Source of the DNA: Rahnella sikkimica
GTDB lineage: Bacteria > Pseudomonadota > Gammaproteobacteria > Enterobacterales > Enterobacteriaceae
Direction: 5' to 3'
NCBI RefSeq assembly: GCF_002951615.1
Contig: NZ_CP019062.1
Location: forward strand, 3,534,001 to 3,598,000
Length of the DNA: 64,000 nucleotides
Notes under the pieces: generated by a model
What the model saw: the letters and a program-made list of their open reading frames with translations, nothing else
Told to the model about the DNA's origin: nothing
Databases searched by the model: none
In this document: positions 47,538 through 56,019 of the stretch, piece after piece
Position numbering within the stretch: the first letter of the stretch is position 1
How the letters are laid out: each line of letters starts with the position of its first letter
Position numbers and translations under genes: made by a program

Positions 47538-47541
47538 AGCG

Positions 47542-47667
<126 letters not shown>

Positions 47668-48270
47668 TTATTTTTTGACCGGAGAAAGACGTGAAGGCTG
47701 CTGATTGCTGATATGCGCGATCAGGCCGGTAATGGAAAGTACCATCGTGGAGCGGACGATCTGCTGGTAACGCTGACGTTGCATAGCAATCAGCGATTCG
47801 TCGGCTTCACCCGGTTTGAGGAACGTCGGCACGGGCGGCAGCTCCGTCACGCAATGTAATTCCCCGAACGGGCCGAGAATTTCATCGTCAGTAAAACGGT
47901 ATTCTTCGCCGTCGTAATTCAACTCTTCACGCAGTGCCATCAGTAATTCTGCATCTTCGTACTCATGACGGCTGATCACGCCCAACGCATAAATCAGTTT
48001 CAGGCGCACGGAAAGATCGCCAAGCGGACCGGTGCCGGTCAGCAACGGTTCAACAGCGTACTTCACGGCATAATCGTCTTTGCGGAAAACCTGCACGACC
48101 AGAATATCCAGCGCTTCGGCCAGTAATTCCACAGCGGTCATCAAAAAGCTGCGTACGGTTTTACCCGCATTAAGCTTTTCCAGTACACGGTTTTCAAACG
48201 CCTGAGCTTTTTCCATAGGGCTTACTTGCAGTAAAGAACCGGTGCTAATAGCGCCCCTGTCGTCATCCAT
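47668..48270 (-). CDS. mtlR: Mannitol operon repressor MtlR
   Basis: A 200-residue regulator of mannitol uptake genes. The core EKAQAFENRVLEKLNAGKTVRSFLMTAVELLAEALDILVVQVFRKDDYAVKYAVEPLL and GDLSVRLKLIYALGVISRHEYEDAELLMALREELN match E. coli MtlR closely; there is no classical HTH. The start is uncertain. The ATG at 48270 gives 200 residues (E. coli has 195). A TTG at 48339 would give 223 and lies 13 bp from mtlD, and an ATG at 48216 is also in frame. It is the third gene of the mtlADR operon. Confidence 0.92.
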   Translation of the reverse strand: MDDDRGAISTGSLLQVSPMEKAQAFENRVLEKLNAGKTVRSFLMTAVELLAEALDILVVQVFRKDDYAVKYAVEPLLTGTGPLGDLSVRLKLIYALGVISRHEYEDAELLMALREELNYDGEEYRFTDDEILGPFGELHCVTELPPVPTFLKPGEADESLIAMQRQRYQQIVRSTMVLSITGLIAHISNQQPSRLSPVKK

Positions 48271-48352
48271 GATGCGCGCATGAAGGGCAGGATGATCCTG
48301 CCCGACAGGGCTTTCTTTGCCTGGTGTTGGCGAAATCAAAACGAACGCAGTA

Positions 48353-49501
48353 TTAATGCATAGATTCGTAGATTTTTACAGCCTGGGCAACCACTTCGCC
48401 CTCTTCCGGCAGGCCTGAAATCTGGGCAAGCGCGGCTTTTGGCCCGACTTTTTCCAGTAATTCGACCAGCTCTTTGGCTTGCGGATCCTGTTCGCTGCGG
48501 TAGTGCATCGCAGCCGCAATCCCTCTCACCAGATTCTCATGAGGAAGGCGATATTCCTGAGTGCCCAGCAGAGGTTTGATCAGACGATCGCCCGCGCTCA
48601 GTTTACGCAGTGGCTGACGGCCGACGCGTTCAACATCGTCGTGCAGATACGGGTTTTCGAAACGGGACAGAATTTTTTCGATGTACGCCGCGTGTTTTTC
48701 CGGGTCAAAACCGTAACGGCGGATCAGCACTTCGCCACTCTCTACCATCGCGCCGCGAACCACCAGACGCACTTTCTCGTCGAGAATAGCATCACGAATT
48801 GTCGCGTGGCCCGCCTGCTGACCGAGATACGCAGTGATCGCGTGGCCGGTGTTCAGGGTAAAGAGTTTACGTTCCACGAACGCCATCAGGTTATCGGTCA
48901 GCTCCATCCCGGCGATTTCCGGCAGAGGGCCTTTGAACTGCGTTTTATCCACAATCCACTCGCTGAAGGTTTCAACGGTGACTTCCAGCGGATCGGTCGA
49001 CCCGGCGGCAGCCGGTGGCACGATGCGGTCTACGGCGGAATCGACAAAGCCGATATGCGCTTCAACCCAGGCTTTTTCATCTTCCGGCAGCGCGTTGAAT
49101 ACGTGCTGTTTGAACTGGCTGGTGCCGCGCACCATGTTTTCACAGGCGATAATATTCAGCGGCTTTTCGTTGCCCTGCTGGTGACGCAGCACCAGACCTT
49201 TCGCCACGTTTGGCGCGATTTTTTCGAGCACGGTCGGGCCAACGGCGGTGGTCACTAAATCGACTTCGGCAATCAGGTTGATGGCATCCTGACCGGCGCT
49301 GTTGACGGCATTCACATTGCTGACAGGCTCAACGGTGGCCTGTTCACCGACAACGTGCACGTTATAGCCTTTACGGCTGTTCAGTGCATCCAGTAAAGCA
49401 GGGCTGACATCGGCAAATGTCAGTTCAGCCCCGGCATCAGCAAGTAATTTACCGATAAAACCGCGACCAATGTTACCTGCGCCAAAATGTAATGCTTTCA
49501 T
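48353..49501 (-). CDS. mtlD: Mannitol-1-phosphate 5-dehydrogenase
   Basis: A 382-residue NAD-dependent polyol dehydrogenase, the same length as E. coli MtlD, converting mannitol 1-phosphate to fructose 6-phosphate. The Rossmann start is [32 protein letters not shown]. Conserved catalytic-region blocks include [27 protein letters not shown] and [18 protein letters not shown]. It follows mtlA by 125 bp that contain a hairpin, and precedes mtlR. Confidence 0.97.
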   Translation of the reverse strand: MKALHFGAGNIGRGFIGKLLADAGAELTFADVSPALLDALNSRKGYNVHVVGEQATVEPVSNVNAVNSAGQDAINLIAEVDLVTTAVGPTVLEKIAPNVAKGLVLRHQQGNEKPLNIIACENMVRGTSQFKQHVFNALPEDEKAWVEAHIGFVDSAVDRIVPPAAAGSTDPLEVTVETFSEWIVDKTQFKGPLPEIAGMELTDNLMAFVERKLFTLNTGHAITAYLGQQAGHATIRDAILDEKVRLVVRGAMVESGEVLIRRYGFDPEKHAAYIEKILSRFENPYLHDDVERVGRQPLRKLSAGDRLIKPLLGTQEYRLPHENLVRGIAAAMHYRSEQDPQAKELVELLEKVGPKAALAQISGLPEEGEVVAQAVKIYESMH

Positions 49502-49582
49502 AATATTTCCTTCAAATCGGGGGCCATACTTTCTGGTAAAAAGCTTTAGGTAAAGCTGGGAGCCGCCCGGCTCCGAATCAAC

Positions 49583-49610
49583 AAGCGGGTCTCGATATCA
49601 AGACCCGCTT
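49583..49610. other. Intercistronic hairpin between mtlA and mtlD
   Basis: AAGCGGGTCT-CGATATCA-AGACCCGCTT has perfect 10-bp arms. It lies 16 bp after the mtlA stop and may protect the mtlA message or attenuate read-through, like the palindromes found at this position in related operons. No strong U tract is present. Confidence 0.65.
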
Positions 49611-49626
49611 AGTGACGCTCTACTGA

Positions 49627-51540
49627 TTAACCGCGAAGAATCGTCAGAACTTCTTCAACGCTGGTGGTGTTCGCCAGACGTTCGATCACACCGTCTTCGT
49701 CAAGTGCCGTCGTCAGCTTGGTGATCACGTTGATGTGTTCGTTATTACGTGCGGCGATACCCACTACCAGACGCGCTGAATCATCTTCGTCTTCACCCCA
49801 GCGGATGCCCGCCGGATACTGGCAGAACACGATACCGGTTTTCAGTACGCGATCTTTCGCTTCGATTGTACCGTGTGGCACCGCGATTGACTCGCCCAGA
49901 TACGTGGACGTCAGTTGCTCACGCGCCAGCATCGCTTCGACATATTCTGCCTGAACGTAACCGCCTTTCACCAGTTGTTGACCCGCAAAACGAATGGCGT
50001 CTTCTTTCGTTGCCGCCTGCAGGCCCAGGAAGATATTGCTTTCGCTGATGCGGAACAGGTTTTCGTTTTCACTGTCGGACACAATGCTGTCGCCCAACGT
50101 GGTGGTCACCTTCTCTCTGTACTGGCTGGTTTTGTTCACTTCAACCAGACGTGCTGTCAGGTCAATGTACAGGCCGCTGTCGAGGAAGTTGGTCAGCGAG
50201 ATGTGCTGTGCATGTGGCACCTGGCGCATCGCACGTTCAGTCAGGTCACGGTGTGTGATGACCAGGTCAACGTCGTCCGGCAGATTGTTGATTGCACTGT
50301 TGGTGACGCTGATATTGGTCAGCCCTGCATCCTGCACTTTTTTGCGCAGAACACCGGCACCCATTGCGCTGGAACCCATACCGGCATCACAGGCAACGAT
50401 GATTTTACGTACGGTAGACAGGTCGCCAGCAACGCCAGTCGCGCCTGGTTTGCCACCTTTGGATTCGGCTTTCATGTCCTGAACGCGACGGGTTGCGTCT
50501 TCCAGATCATCACCTTCTTTCGCTTTCGTGGTTTTCAGCAAGAAGGAAGAGACCACGAAGGAGACGGCAAACGCAGCCACGATAGCGGCGATGTTAGCGA
50601 AGTAAGCCCCTTTTGGCGTCATCGCCAGCACGGCCAGGATGGAACCCGGAGAAGCCGGAGAAACCAGACCGCCGTTCAGCATAGTCAGGGTGAACACGCC
50701 AGTCATACCGCCCAGAATTACGGCCAGCAGCAGACGTGGGTTCATCAGAACGTATGGGAAATAAATTTCGTGGATACCACCCAGGAAGTGGATGATTGCC
50801 GCGCCGCCAGCAGATTGCTTAGCACTGCCACGACCGAAGAACATGTACGCCATCAGGACGCCCATACCCGGACCTGGGTTCGCTTCGATCAGGAAGAAGA
50901 TAGATTTACCGGTTTCCGTCGCCTGCTGGATACCCAGTGGAGAGAAGATACCGTGGTTGATGGCGTTGTTGAGGAACAGGATTTTCGCCGGTTCAACAAA
51001 GATAGAGGCCAGCGGCAACAGGTTATGAATAACCATGATGTGCACGCCTGCAGCCAGCACTTTAGACAGCGCTTCTACCAGCGGACCGATAGCCAGGAAG
51101 GCGAGGATCGCCAGCAGCATACCGATAATCCCGGCGGAGAAGTTGTTAACCAACATCTCGAAGCCGCTTTTGATTTTACCGTCAACCCAGCGGTCGAAAC
51201 GCTTGATTGCCCAGCCACCCAGCGGGCCGCCAATCATTGCACCGAGGAACATTGGCATATCCGCACCGACGATCACACCCATTACGGTGATTGCGCCGAC
51301 CACACCACCGCGATCACCACCGACCAGACGACCACCGGTGAAACCGATGAGCAATGGCAGGAGATAAGTGATCATCGGGCCAACCAGCTTCGCTAATGTC
51401 TCATTAGGGATCCAGCCGGTAGGAATGAACAGAGCAGTAATGATACCCCAGGCGATAAACGCGCCGATGTTGGGCATTACCATGTTACTCAGGAAGCGAC
51501 CAAAGTTTTGAACTTTGATCTTAACGTCTGGTGAAAACAT
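49627..51540 (-). CDS. mtlA: PTS mannitol-specific EIICBA
   Basis: A 637-residue PTS permease that imports and phosphorylates mannitol. The EIIC membrane domain spans about 1-340 (KVQNFGRFLSNMVMPNIGAFIAWGIITALFIPTGW, GGIHEIYFPYVLMNPRLLLAVILGG). EIIB starts at about 375 with the phosphocysteine in KIIVACDAGMGSSAMGAG. EIIA is at about 490-637 with the phosphohistidine in GESIAVPHGTIEAKD. A GTG start 3 codons upstream is possible, but the ATG at 51540 has AGGGG at good spacing and matches the family N-terminus. Four CRP sites lie upstream. Confidence 0.97.
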   Translation of the reverse strand: MFSPDVKIKVQNFGRFLSNMVMPNIGAFIAWGIITALFIPTGWIPNETLAKLVGPMITYLLPLLIGFTGGRLVGGDRGGVVGAITVMGVIVGADMPMFLGAMIGGPLGGWAIKRFDRWVDGKIKSGFEMLVNNFSAGIIGMLLAILAFLAIGPLVEALSKVLAAGVHIMVIHNLLPLASIFVEPAKILFLNNAINHGIFSPLGIQQATETGKSIFFLIEANPGPGMGVLMAYMFFGRGSAKQSAGGAAIIHFLGGIHEIYFPYVLMNPRLLLAVILGGMTGVFTLTMLNGGLVSPASPGSILAVLAMTPKGAYFANIAAIVAAFAVSFVVSSFLLKTTKAKEGDDLEDATRRVQDMKAESKGGKPGATGVAGDLSTVRKIIVACDAGMGSSAMGAGVLRKKVQDAGLTNISVTNSAINNLPDDVDLVITHRDLTERAMRQVPHAQHISLTNFLDSGLYIDLTARLVEVNKTSQYREKVTTTLGDSIVSDSENENLFRISESNIFLGLQAATKEDAIRFAGQQLVKGGYVQAEYVEAMLAREQLTSTYLGESIAVPHGTIEAKDRVLKTGIVFCQYPAGIRWGEDEDDSARLVVGIAARNNEHINVITKLTTALDEDGVIERLANTTSVEEVLTILRG

Positions 51541-51714
51541 AAAACGCACCCCTATTGATACGCGCTGACAATAGAGCGCGTGATATCAGTTAATTATCGG
51601 TGACGGTTATTTCGGTTTTTCTGCCACTGCTTTAAAAATCCGTCCGTCGAATTGCTGTCTGCGAGGCGGACTCTACCACGTGATTATAGGCCTCGCGTAG
51701 CCACCCACCAGCCC

Positions 51715-51889
51715 GTGACGGAGATCACACGTATACGACCACTACCCCCTGCCTTTTGGTGATCATGATCACAAAACACCCCTGTAATCCGGCTACACCG
51801 GCGATATTTTGAGCTTGATACGCATAAAAACGTGACGAAAGTCACTTTTTATTAACGAGTCTTTATCATAAAAACGTGATATTCATCAC
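51715..51889. promoter_or_regulatory. Four perfect CRP half-site pairs upstream of mtlA
   Basis: GTGA-N6-TCAC occurs four times: 51715-51728 (spacer CGGAGA), 51759-51772 (TCATGA), 51832-51845 (CGAAAG) and 51876-51889 (TATTCA). Centre-to-centre distances are 44, 73 and 44 bp, a symmetrical layout near whole helical turns for the outer pairs. E. coli mtlA is also known for multiple CRP sites. The rest of the 513-bp gap (51541-52053) contains the mtlA promoter and, past the CRP sites, a 10-G tract. Confidence 0.9.
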
Positions 51890-51997
51890 AAAGAATTTTC
51901 CGGCGACCTTGCTTATTTCGCTTAAAAACCGTTCAGACGTGTCAGATGAATGTGGAATTGAGTTTACGGGGGAGAGTTTGAAAGAAAATTACAGCAT

Positions 51998-52007
51998 GGG
52001 GGGGGGG
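51998..52007. repeat. Poly-G tract of ten
   Basis: Ten consecutive G (C on the other strand) lie 47 bp beyond the avcD stop codon. The surrounding 51900-52050 has only a short non-family ORF (51876-52064). Such tracts slip during replication; no gene start or promoter spacing obviously depends on it. Confidence 0.9.
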
Positions 52008-52053
52008 TTGAGACTACAGGATTTGCAGCCTCATGGACGGCTTCTCAAATTCG

Positions 52054-53595
52054 CTAAGAAGTGATTTCTTCACCAATTTTTGTGGTCACATTTTGGACGA
52101 CTTTAAGCTCGAAATCCGTATAGCTGTCCATTTGCTGGGAATCAACATGATGTGAGCTATCAACGTCATAAGTAATCACTTTTCCATTGGCATCTTTACG
52201 ATCCCGGCTATAGCCGAAAAACTTGCTATAGCGTCTCGGCGCCGTCCCTTCAAAGATATCAAAAATGACTTTATTACTTTTGTCCTGAGCATCTGAACCC
52301 GTGATGGAATCACCGTGCAGATCTTCAGCCAAACTCTTCGCGTAGGGTTCAATATAAACAACCCGTTTTATCCCGGCAGCAACGATGTGCCGCGCGCAAT
52401 TATGGCAAGGATAAGTCGTGCAATATAAAATCTTACCCAGCGTATATCCTCTTGAGGATCTTGATACCGAAGTAATAGCATCCATTTCTGCATGAATTGC
52501 TCTTGAGTATTCAATTAACGATTTCAACTTAGTGGTTTTCATTATCTCTTCAGCAAGCTTTTTTTCATTTCCGACGTTAAAATCTTCTAATACTTTTTCA
52601 ATTTCACGCTTAACAAGTTTTTTATGCTGGTCATTGTGACAACCTCCGTTAGCATAACAACGTTTATCAGCGCTGCCACTTTCACAGGAATAAAGCCCAC
52701 CGCCAGCCACAGGCACGTCATTACATCCTGTAGCTAAGAGATTGTGGTTTTCATCCATAATTGCGGCACCAACCTGTCGCGAGAGACAGGCAGAACGTAA
52801 TGAGGCCGAGTTAGCATTAAACATACCGGTTTCATCACGCGTCGGCGTCAGATTATTGGCACCGTGGACAAGATCGACAAACCGGATAACGGACTGATCG
52901 AGCCAAAGGTCGTTGGTATTATGAATAAAATAATCTGAAGAATGCAGTGTATCCTCTACCTGCTGACCATATTTGTACGCAGAACGCCGGTCACGGTTAA
53001 TCACCTCATTAATTTCATTATCATTCAAAGAGTCTTTCTTTAAGTTATTACGTCTTTCTTTTAGCGACCTGATTAATCCGATGAGGTAGAAGTTATTTCG
53101 ATAAACTTCACGTAATAATTCGATTTCAGCAGGATGCTTTAACTGATCGATGATATAAGCAACTTTATTGGTCGTCTTACCCGACGTCCCTTCGATCCGC
53201 CCTTGTTCTAATAACTTGTCGCGCAGGTACCTGATATTCCTGATCGCCATTTGAGCAGCTATCATTGAACCATACTTATCCCTGAGCGCATCGCCTAAAT
53301 CTTGTAGCTGTATAAAATGCCCGGAACCGTCCAGAGCTTTAAGCGATTGGGCCCGCTCTGCACCCTGAGTTCCAATCATTAAATCGCTGATACGGATATG
53401 CTCAACGTGATAATGGCAACTTTTCAAACGTGCGATTAACTTGTCTTTTAAAGTTCGGATCCCGGAACCACTTGCTCCGCATAACCCAAGAATAAGCTCC
53501 TGAGAACGTCTTGATAAAATAGAATCGATACTGTCATCTTCGGCAGAACGTTTTGAGCCTGCAATAGGGACAATTTTATTTGCTGAAACAGCCAT
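52054..53595 (-). CDS. avcD: Anti-phage deoxycytidine nucleotide deaminase (AvcD-like)
   Basis: A 513-residue two-domain protein. The N-terminal part (about 30-260) is a P-loop kinase-like domain: ELILGLCGASGSGIRTLKDKLI with GASGSG as Walker A. The C-terminal part (about 265-500) is a zinc cytidine/dCMP deaminase domain: LSRQVGAAIMDENHNLLATGCNDVP, catalytic HAEMDAI, and PCHNCARHIVAAGIKRVVYIEPYAKSLA with the zinc CxxC. An additional Cys/His insert (CESGSADKRCYANGGCHNDQH) is typical of AvcD/DCD defence proteins, which drain dCTP/dCMP during infection. Length is close to Vibrio AvcD (about 530). TTGGAG precedes the ATG. A small ORF lies just upstream in the avcI position. Composition is AT-richer than the flanking mtl and dsb-like genes. 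Confidence 0.88.
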   Translation of the reverse strand: MAVSANKIVPIAGSKRSAEDDSIDSILSRRSQELILGLCGASGSGIRTLKDKLIARLKSCHYHVEHIRISDLMIGTQGAERAQSLKALDGSGHFIQLQDLGDALRDKYGSMIAAQMAIRNIRYLRDKLLEQGRIEGTSGKTTNKVAYIIDQLKHPAEIELLREVYRNNFYLIGLIRSLKERRNNLKKDSLNDNEINEVINRDRRSAYKYGQQVEDTLHSSDYFIHNTNDLWLDQSVIRFVDLVHGANNLTPTRDETGMFNANSASLRSACLSRQVGAAIMDENHNLLATGCNDVPVAGGGLYSCESGSADKRCYANGGCHNDQHKKLVKREIEKVLEDFNVGNEKKLAEEIMKTTKLKSLIEYSRAIHAEMDAITSVSRSSRGYTLGKILYCTTYPCHNCARHIVAAGIKRVVYIEPYAKSLAEDLHGDSITGSDAQDKSNKVIFDIFEGTAPRRYSKFFGYSRDRKDANGKVITYDVDSSHHVDSQQMDSYTDFELKVVQNVTTKIGEEITS

Positions 53596-53628
53596 AGAAA
53601 CTCCAATGACTGGACAGGCAGGGCGGGA

Positions 53629-53808
53629 TTACCAGTCGAGTTTAGCGGCAGCTTCCTGCACTCGTGCTTTAGCTCTCTCATACGCAGCAAACTCTTGCCG
53701 AGCAGACAGCTCAATAACCTGAGGCGAACCCGACGTTTCTGATACTCCCGGTTCTTTATCCTGCTTACTTTTTTTCAGCGCAGCATACTCAGCAAATTGA
53801 ACAATCAT
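53629..53808 (-). CDS. avcI: 59-residue ORF in the avcI antitoxin position
   Basis: The ORF reads MIVQFAEYAALKKSKQ, then a polar middle (DKEPGVSETSGSPQVIEL), then an amphipathic helix-like end (SARQEFAAYERAKARVQEAAAKLDW). GGA lies 9 nt before the ATG, and the stop is 33 bp before the avcD start, so both are on one transcript. In Vibrio the avcI locus upstream of avcD is reported as an RNA antitoxin that keeps the deaminase inactive until phage shuts down transcription, and that locus is also said to hold a short ORF. Whether RNA or peptide acts here is open. It could also be an unrelated small gene. Confidence 0.6.
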   Translation of the reverse strand: MIVQFAEYAALKKSKQDKEPGVSETSGSPQVIELSARQEFAAYERAKARVQEAAAKLDW

Positions 53809-53933
53809 TAGCTATCCATGTAGTCGGTAAAAGATTGGGGAACTCTGATGCCAGATCCAACGAATCAGAGGTTGCTTCACAGGGATAAATATCCATGAAG
53901 AAGGCAAGGTTACCACGGCGAAAACAATGAAAC

Positions 53934-53949
53934 GGGTAAAAATTTACCC
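53934..53949. promoter_or_regulatory. Inverted repeat upstream of the AvcID cassette
   Basis: GGGTAAA-AA-TTTACCC is a perfect 7-bp dyad about 125 bp before the small ORF. It may be an operator or part of the untranslated avcI RNA leader. Neighbouring 53870-53881 (GGATAAATATCC) is also palindromic. Confidence 0.4.
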
Positions 53950-54005
53950 CTTTCAGACATTACATCCAATATTGAGAAGTGCTTTCCAAACCGGGGGAAA
54001 AGAGC

Positions 54006-54029
54006 ATCCGGCAGCACAGGCTGCCGGAT
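54006..54029 (-). terminator. Terminator of the dsbA-like gene
   Basis: ATCCGGCAGC-4 nt-GCTGCCGGAT has perfect 10-bp arms, and on the minus strand is followed by a short U-rich stretch (GCTCTTTTCC). It lies 16 bp after the dsbA-like stop codon, isolating it from the defence cassette. Confidence 0.85.
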
Positions 54030-54045
54030 TGAGATTGATGAGAAA

Positions 54046-54840
54046 TTACTTCCCGCCTTGCGCCTTAACAATCGCGCCCTGCAGTTCTTCGGCGGAAACA
54101 GCGCCCGGAAGCACGGTGGTGTTTTCTGCCGTTGCGCCGCTGGTTGGCATCACGACAAAACCAGGTGTACCGCTGAAGCCCAGCGTGCGGGCCAGTTCGT
54201 CGTTGGAGGCAATAGCTTCATGCGTGGCTTTACGCTGTGCATCAGTCGGCGGGGTGGCTTTGGCCGCTTTCACCGCACCGGCGATATCGGCATCGGTCAG
54301 TTTACCCTCGTCATGGCCGGTACGATAAATGCTGTTGTGGTAGTCGAAGTACGCCTGCGCGCCCTTCTCTTTCCAGATCGCCATACCGGTTTCTGCCGCC
54401 GTGATGGACGCTTTCCAGCGGTCACCGAAGATTGGCCATTCTTTGAAGACGAAACGAACGTTCGGATTCGCTTTCACCGTCTGTTCAACCACCGGTGCCA
54501 TGCGGCTGCAATACAGACACTGATAATCGAAGAATTCCACGAAAGCTACTTTGGCATCTTTCGGGCCGTAGCTTGGCGTGGCAGGATCTTCAACCAGTGC
54601 TTTTGAATTGGCCAGAACGGCGCTCAGGGTTTCCTGTTGCTGCTGATCGGCCTGCTTCGCCTGAAGTTTCTGGCTGACCTGCACCAGAATTTCAGGATGC
54701 TGAAGCATGTAATCAGCTGCAATTTTACCAATGGCTTCCTGTTGCGCCGGGGTGAAATCTGCCGTTGCGCTGTCGGCGGCGTTGGCCAGCGCAGGTGCCA
54801 GCACCAGAGAAGCCAACAGAGTCATCGTCTGACGTTTCAT
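54046..54840 (-). CDS. DsbA-family periplasmic thiol oxidoreductase (ScsC/BcfH-like)
   Basis: A 264-residue secreted protein. The signal peptide is MKRQTMTLLASLVLAPALANA (cleaved before ADSAT). An N-terminal helical stalk, TPAQQEAIGKIAADYMLQHPEILVQVSQKLQAKQADQQQQ, is like the trimerisation stalk of ScsC/BcfH. The thioredoxin-fold domain has active site CLYC in FVEFFDYQCLYCSRMAPVV and cis-Pro in FSGTPGFVVMP. It likely shuffles disulfides in the periplasm and may support copper or oxidative stress tolerance. A TTG codon directly before the ATG is not needed as start. No scs partner genes are adjacent. Confidence 0.87.
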   Translation of the reverse strand: MKRQTMTLLASLVLAPALANAADSATADFTPAQQEAIGKIAADYMLQHPEILVQVSQKLQAKQADQQQQETLSAVLANSKALVEDPATPSYGPKDAKVAFVEFFDYQCLYCSRMAPVVEQTVKANPNVRFVFKEWPIFGDRWKASITAAETGMAIWKEKGAQAYFDYHNSIYRTGHDEGKLTDADIAGAVKAAKATPPTDAQRKATHEAIASNDELARTLGFSGTPGFVVMPTSGATAENTTVLPGAVSAEELQGAIVKAQGGK

Positions 54841-54979
54841 CAAAAATCCTTAAAGTAAAATACGGGAGGGGTAATCGGACAGTTGCCTTCAAAAGTAGAG
54901 GAATTCAGCAGAGTTTGCAGGTTAAAAATTGTCATTTTTTATAAATATAACGCCATTGATACCTGTATTTTCCCAACAA

Positions 54980-55009
54980 AAAAGCCACGTACGAGATGAC
55001 GTGGCTTTT
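54980..55009 (-). terminator. Terminator of yiaF
   Basis: AAAAGCCACGT-8 nt-ACGTGGCTTTT is a perfect 11-bp stem with A and T tracts on either side, usable on both strands, 19 bp after the yiaF stop. Confidence 0.9.
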
Positions 55010-55028
55010 ACGAAAATTCCAGTTTCGC

Positions 55029-55751
55029 TTAGTTGCTGAAATCGCCCTGCGCGACTTTCTGCGCCTGGAGCAATGTCTGCTGTTTACCCACCAGATTCGA
55101 CATCATGGTGTTGTACTGCGTCGCCTGTTGCTGCGTCGGGAACTGCACGCCGCCGTTAGCGAATGCCACCTGAGGGCCCTGCTGTTGCAGGAAATCACCC
55201 ACGGAGACGATATCCTGCGTGAAGCTTTGCAGCGCTGGCACCAGCGGGGTCAGCACGTTTGCAGGCTGAGTCACCACGGTGTTGTAGACCTGACCGTAAA
55301 CGGCTTTCAGATCGTCTGGTTGCTTGAGAGCAGCCATCGCGGTATCGGCTTTGGTTTTCGAATCGCGCAACTGGGCATTCATCATACTCAGCGTGCTGGC
55401 GGCCTGTTGCAGCGCGCTACGCTGGGTCATGTAATCCTGCGGCGTGCGCACCTGACCAATCGCGTTAACCACCGGCACAAAGCTGCCTTCAACGGCACCT
55501 TTCATCTGACGCGAGAATGACAGGATGATGCCGTAGTCATTCGCATAATTACCAAACCGTTGTTTCTGATCTTCACTCAGCGATGGCAGGTTTTGCCCGC
55601 TGCGCATCACGGTATTTTGCAAATAATCGATAAAGGCTTTGCGTTGTTCCGGTTCTTTATCGCCGCATGCAGTGAGCTGAAACACTACCAGCAGTGCGAT
55701 AAACGGCGCCAGCCAGCGAGAAAATACACCGCTTCTGATCCCTACAGCCAT
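55029..55751 (-). CDS. yiaF: DUF3053 lipoprotein YiaF
   Basis: A 240-residue probable lipoprotein: basic head MAVGIRSGVFSRWL, hydrophobic core APFIALLVVFQ, and lipobox LTAC-GD at Cys29. The mature part (EPEQRKAFIDYLQNTVMRSGQNLPSLSEDQKQRFGNYANDYGIILSFSRQM) matches the DUF3053 family typified by E. coli YiaF, whose function is unknown. The Asp after Cys would favour inner-membrane retention. It has strong terminators and stands alone. Confidence 0.88.
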   Translation of the reverse strand: MAVGIRSGVFSRWLAPFIALLVVFQLTACGDKEPEQRKAFIDYLQNTVMRSGQNLPSLSEDQKQRFGNYANDYGIILSFSRQMKGAVEGSFVPVVNAIGQVRTPQDYMTQRSALQQAASTLSMMNAQLRDSKTKADTAMAALKQPDDLKAVYGQVYNTVVTQPANVLTPLVPALQSFTQDIVSVGDFLQQQGPQVAFANGGVQFPTQQQATQYNTMMSNLVGKQQTLLQAQKVAQGDFSN

Positions 55752-56019
55752 GAGTCCTGACTCCTGATTTCAATGTTCTTTGCCGGCGAATTCCGTGCCG
55801 ATGCTGTGCGTCCATGCGGGGTATAGGATAGAACATCTGGGGGGGATGTGATACTTAAGGCTGCGCCTTAAAATCCCTTTTTTTGCGCATAGCCGCGCGA
55901 CTTGTGTGCTTTGGCGGTGTACAGACGCTTTTTAAAATCTGATCGAGAAAATTTCGGTTTCTCAAAAATTGCGATCACTTAACTTAGTTCGCCGAAACCG
56001 CCCAAAAGAGGCCAGGACG
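55752..56019. other. Intergenic region upstream of yiaF
   Basis: This holds the yiaF promoter and a perfect dyad TTAAGGC-TGC-GCCTTAA at 55855-55871. A 7-G tract lies at about 55839-55845. No convincing ORF is seen. The following 446 bp form the long inverted repeat. Confidence 0.5.

Noticed and set aside
49915..51396. 493-codon plus-strand ORF opposite mtlA
   Set aside because: It is antisense to mtlA, His/Gln/Arg-rich as expected from reverse-complemented membrane codons, and has no family features.
51876..52064. 62-codon ORF across the poly-G tract
   Set aside because: It starts inside the CRP region, encodes no recognisable protein and depends on the G run; it was not called as a gene.
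52054..53595. Ordinary ComEB-type dCMP deaminase
   Set aside because: Housekeeping dCMP deaminases are about 150-200 residues and lack the N-terminal P-loop domain and Cys/His insert present here.
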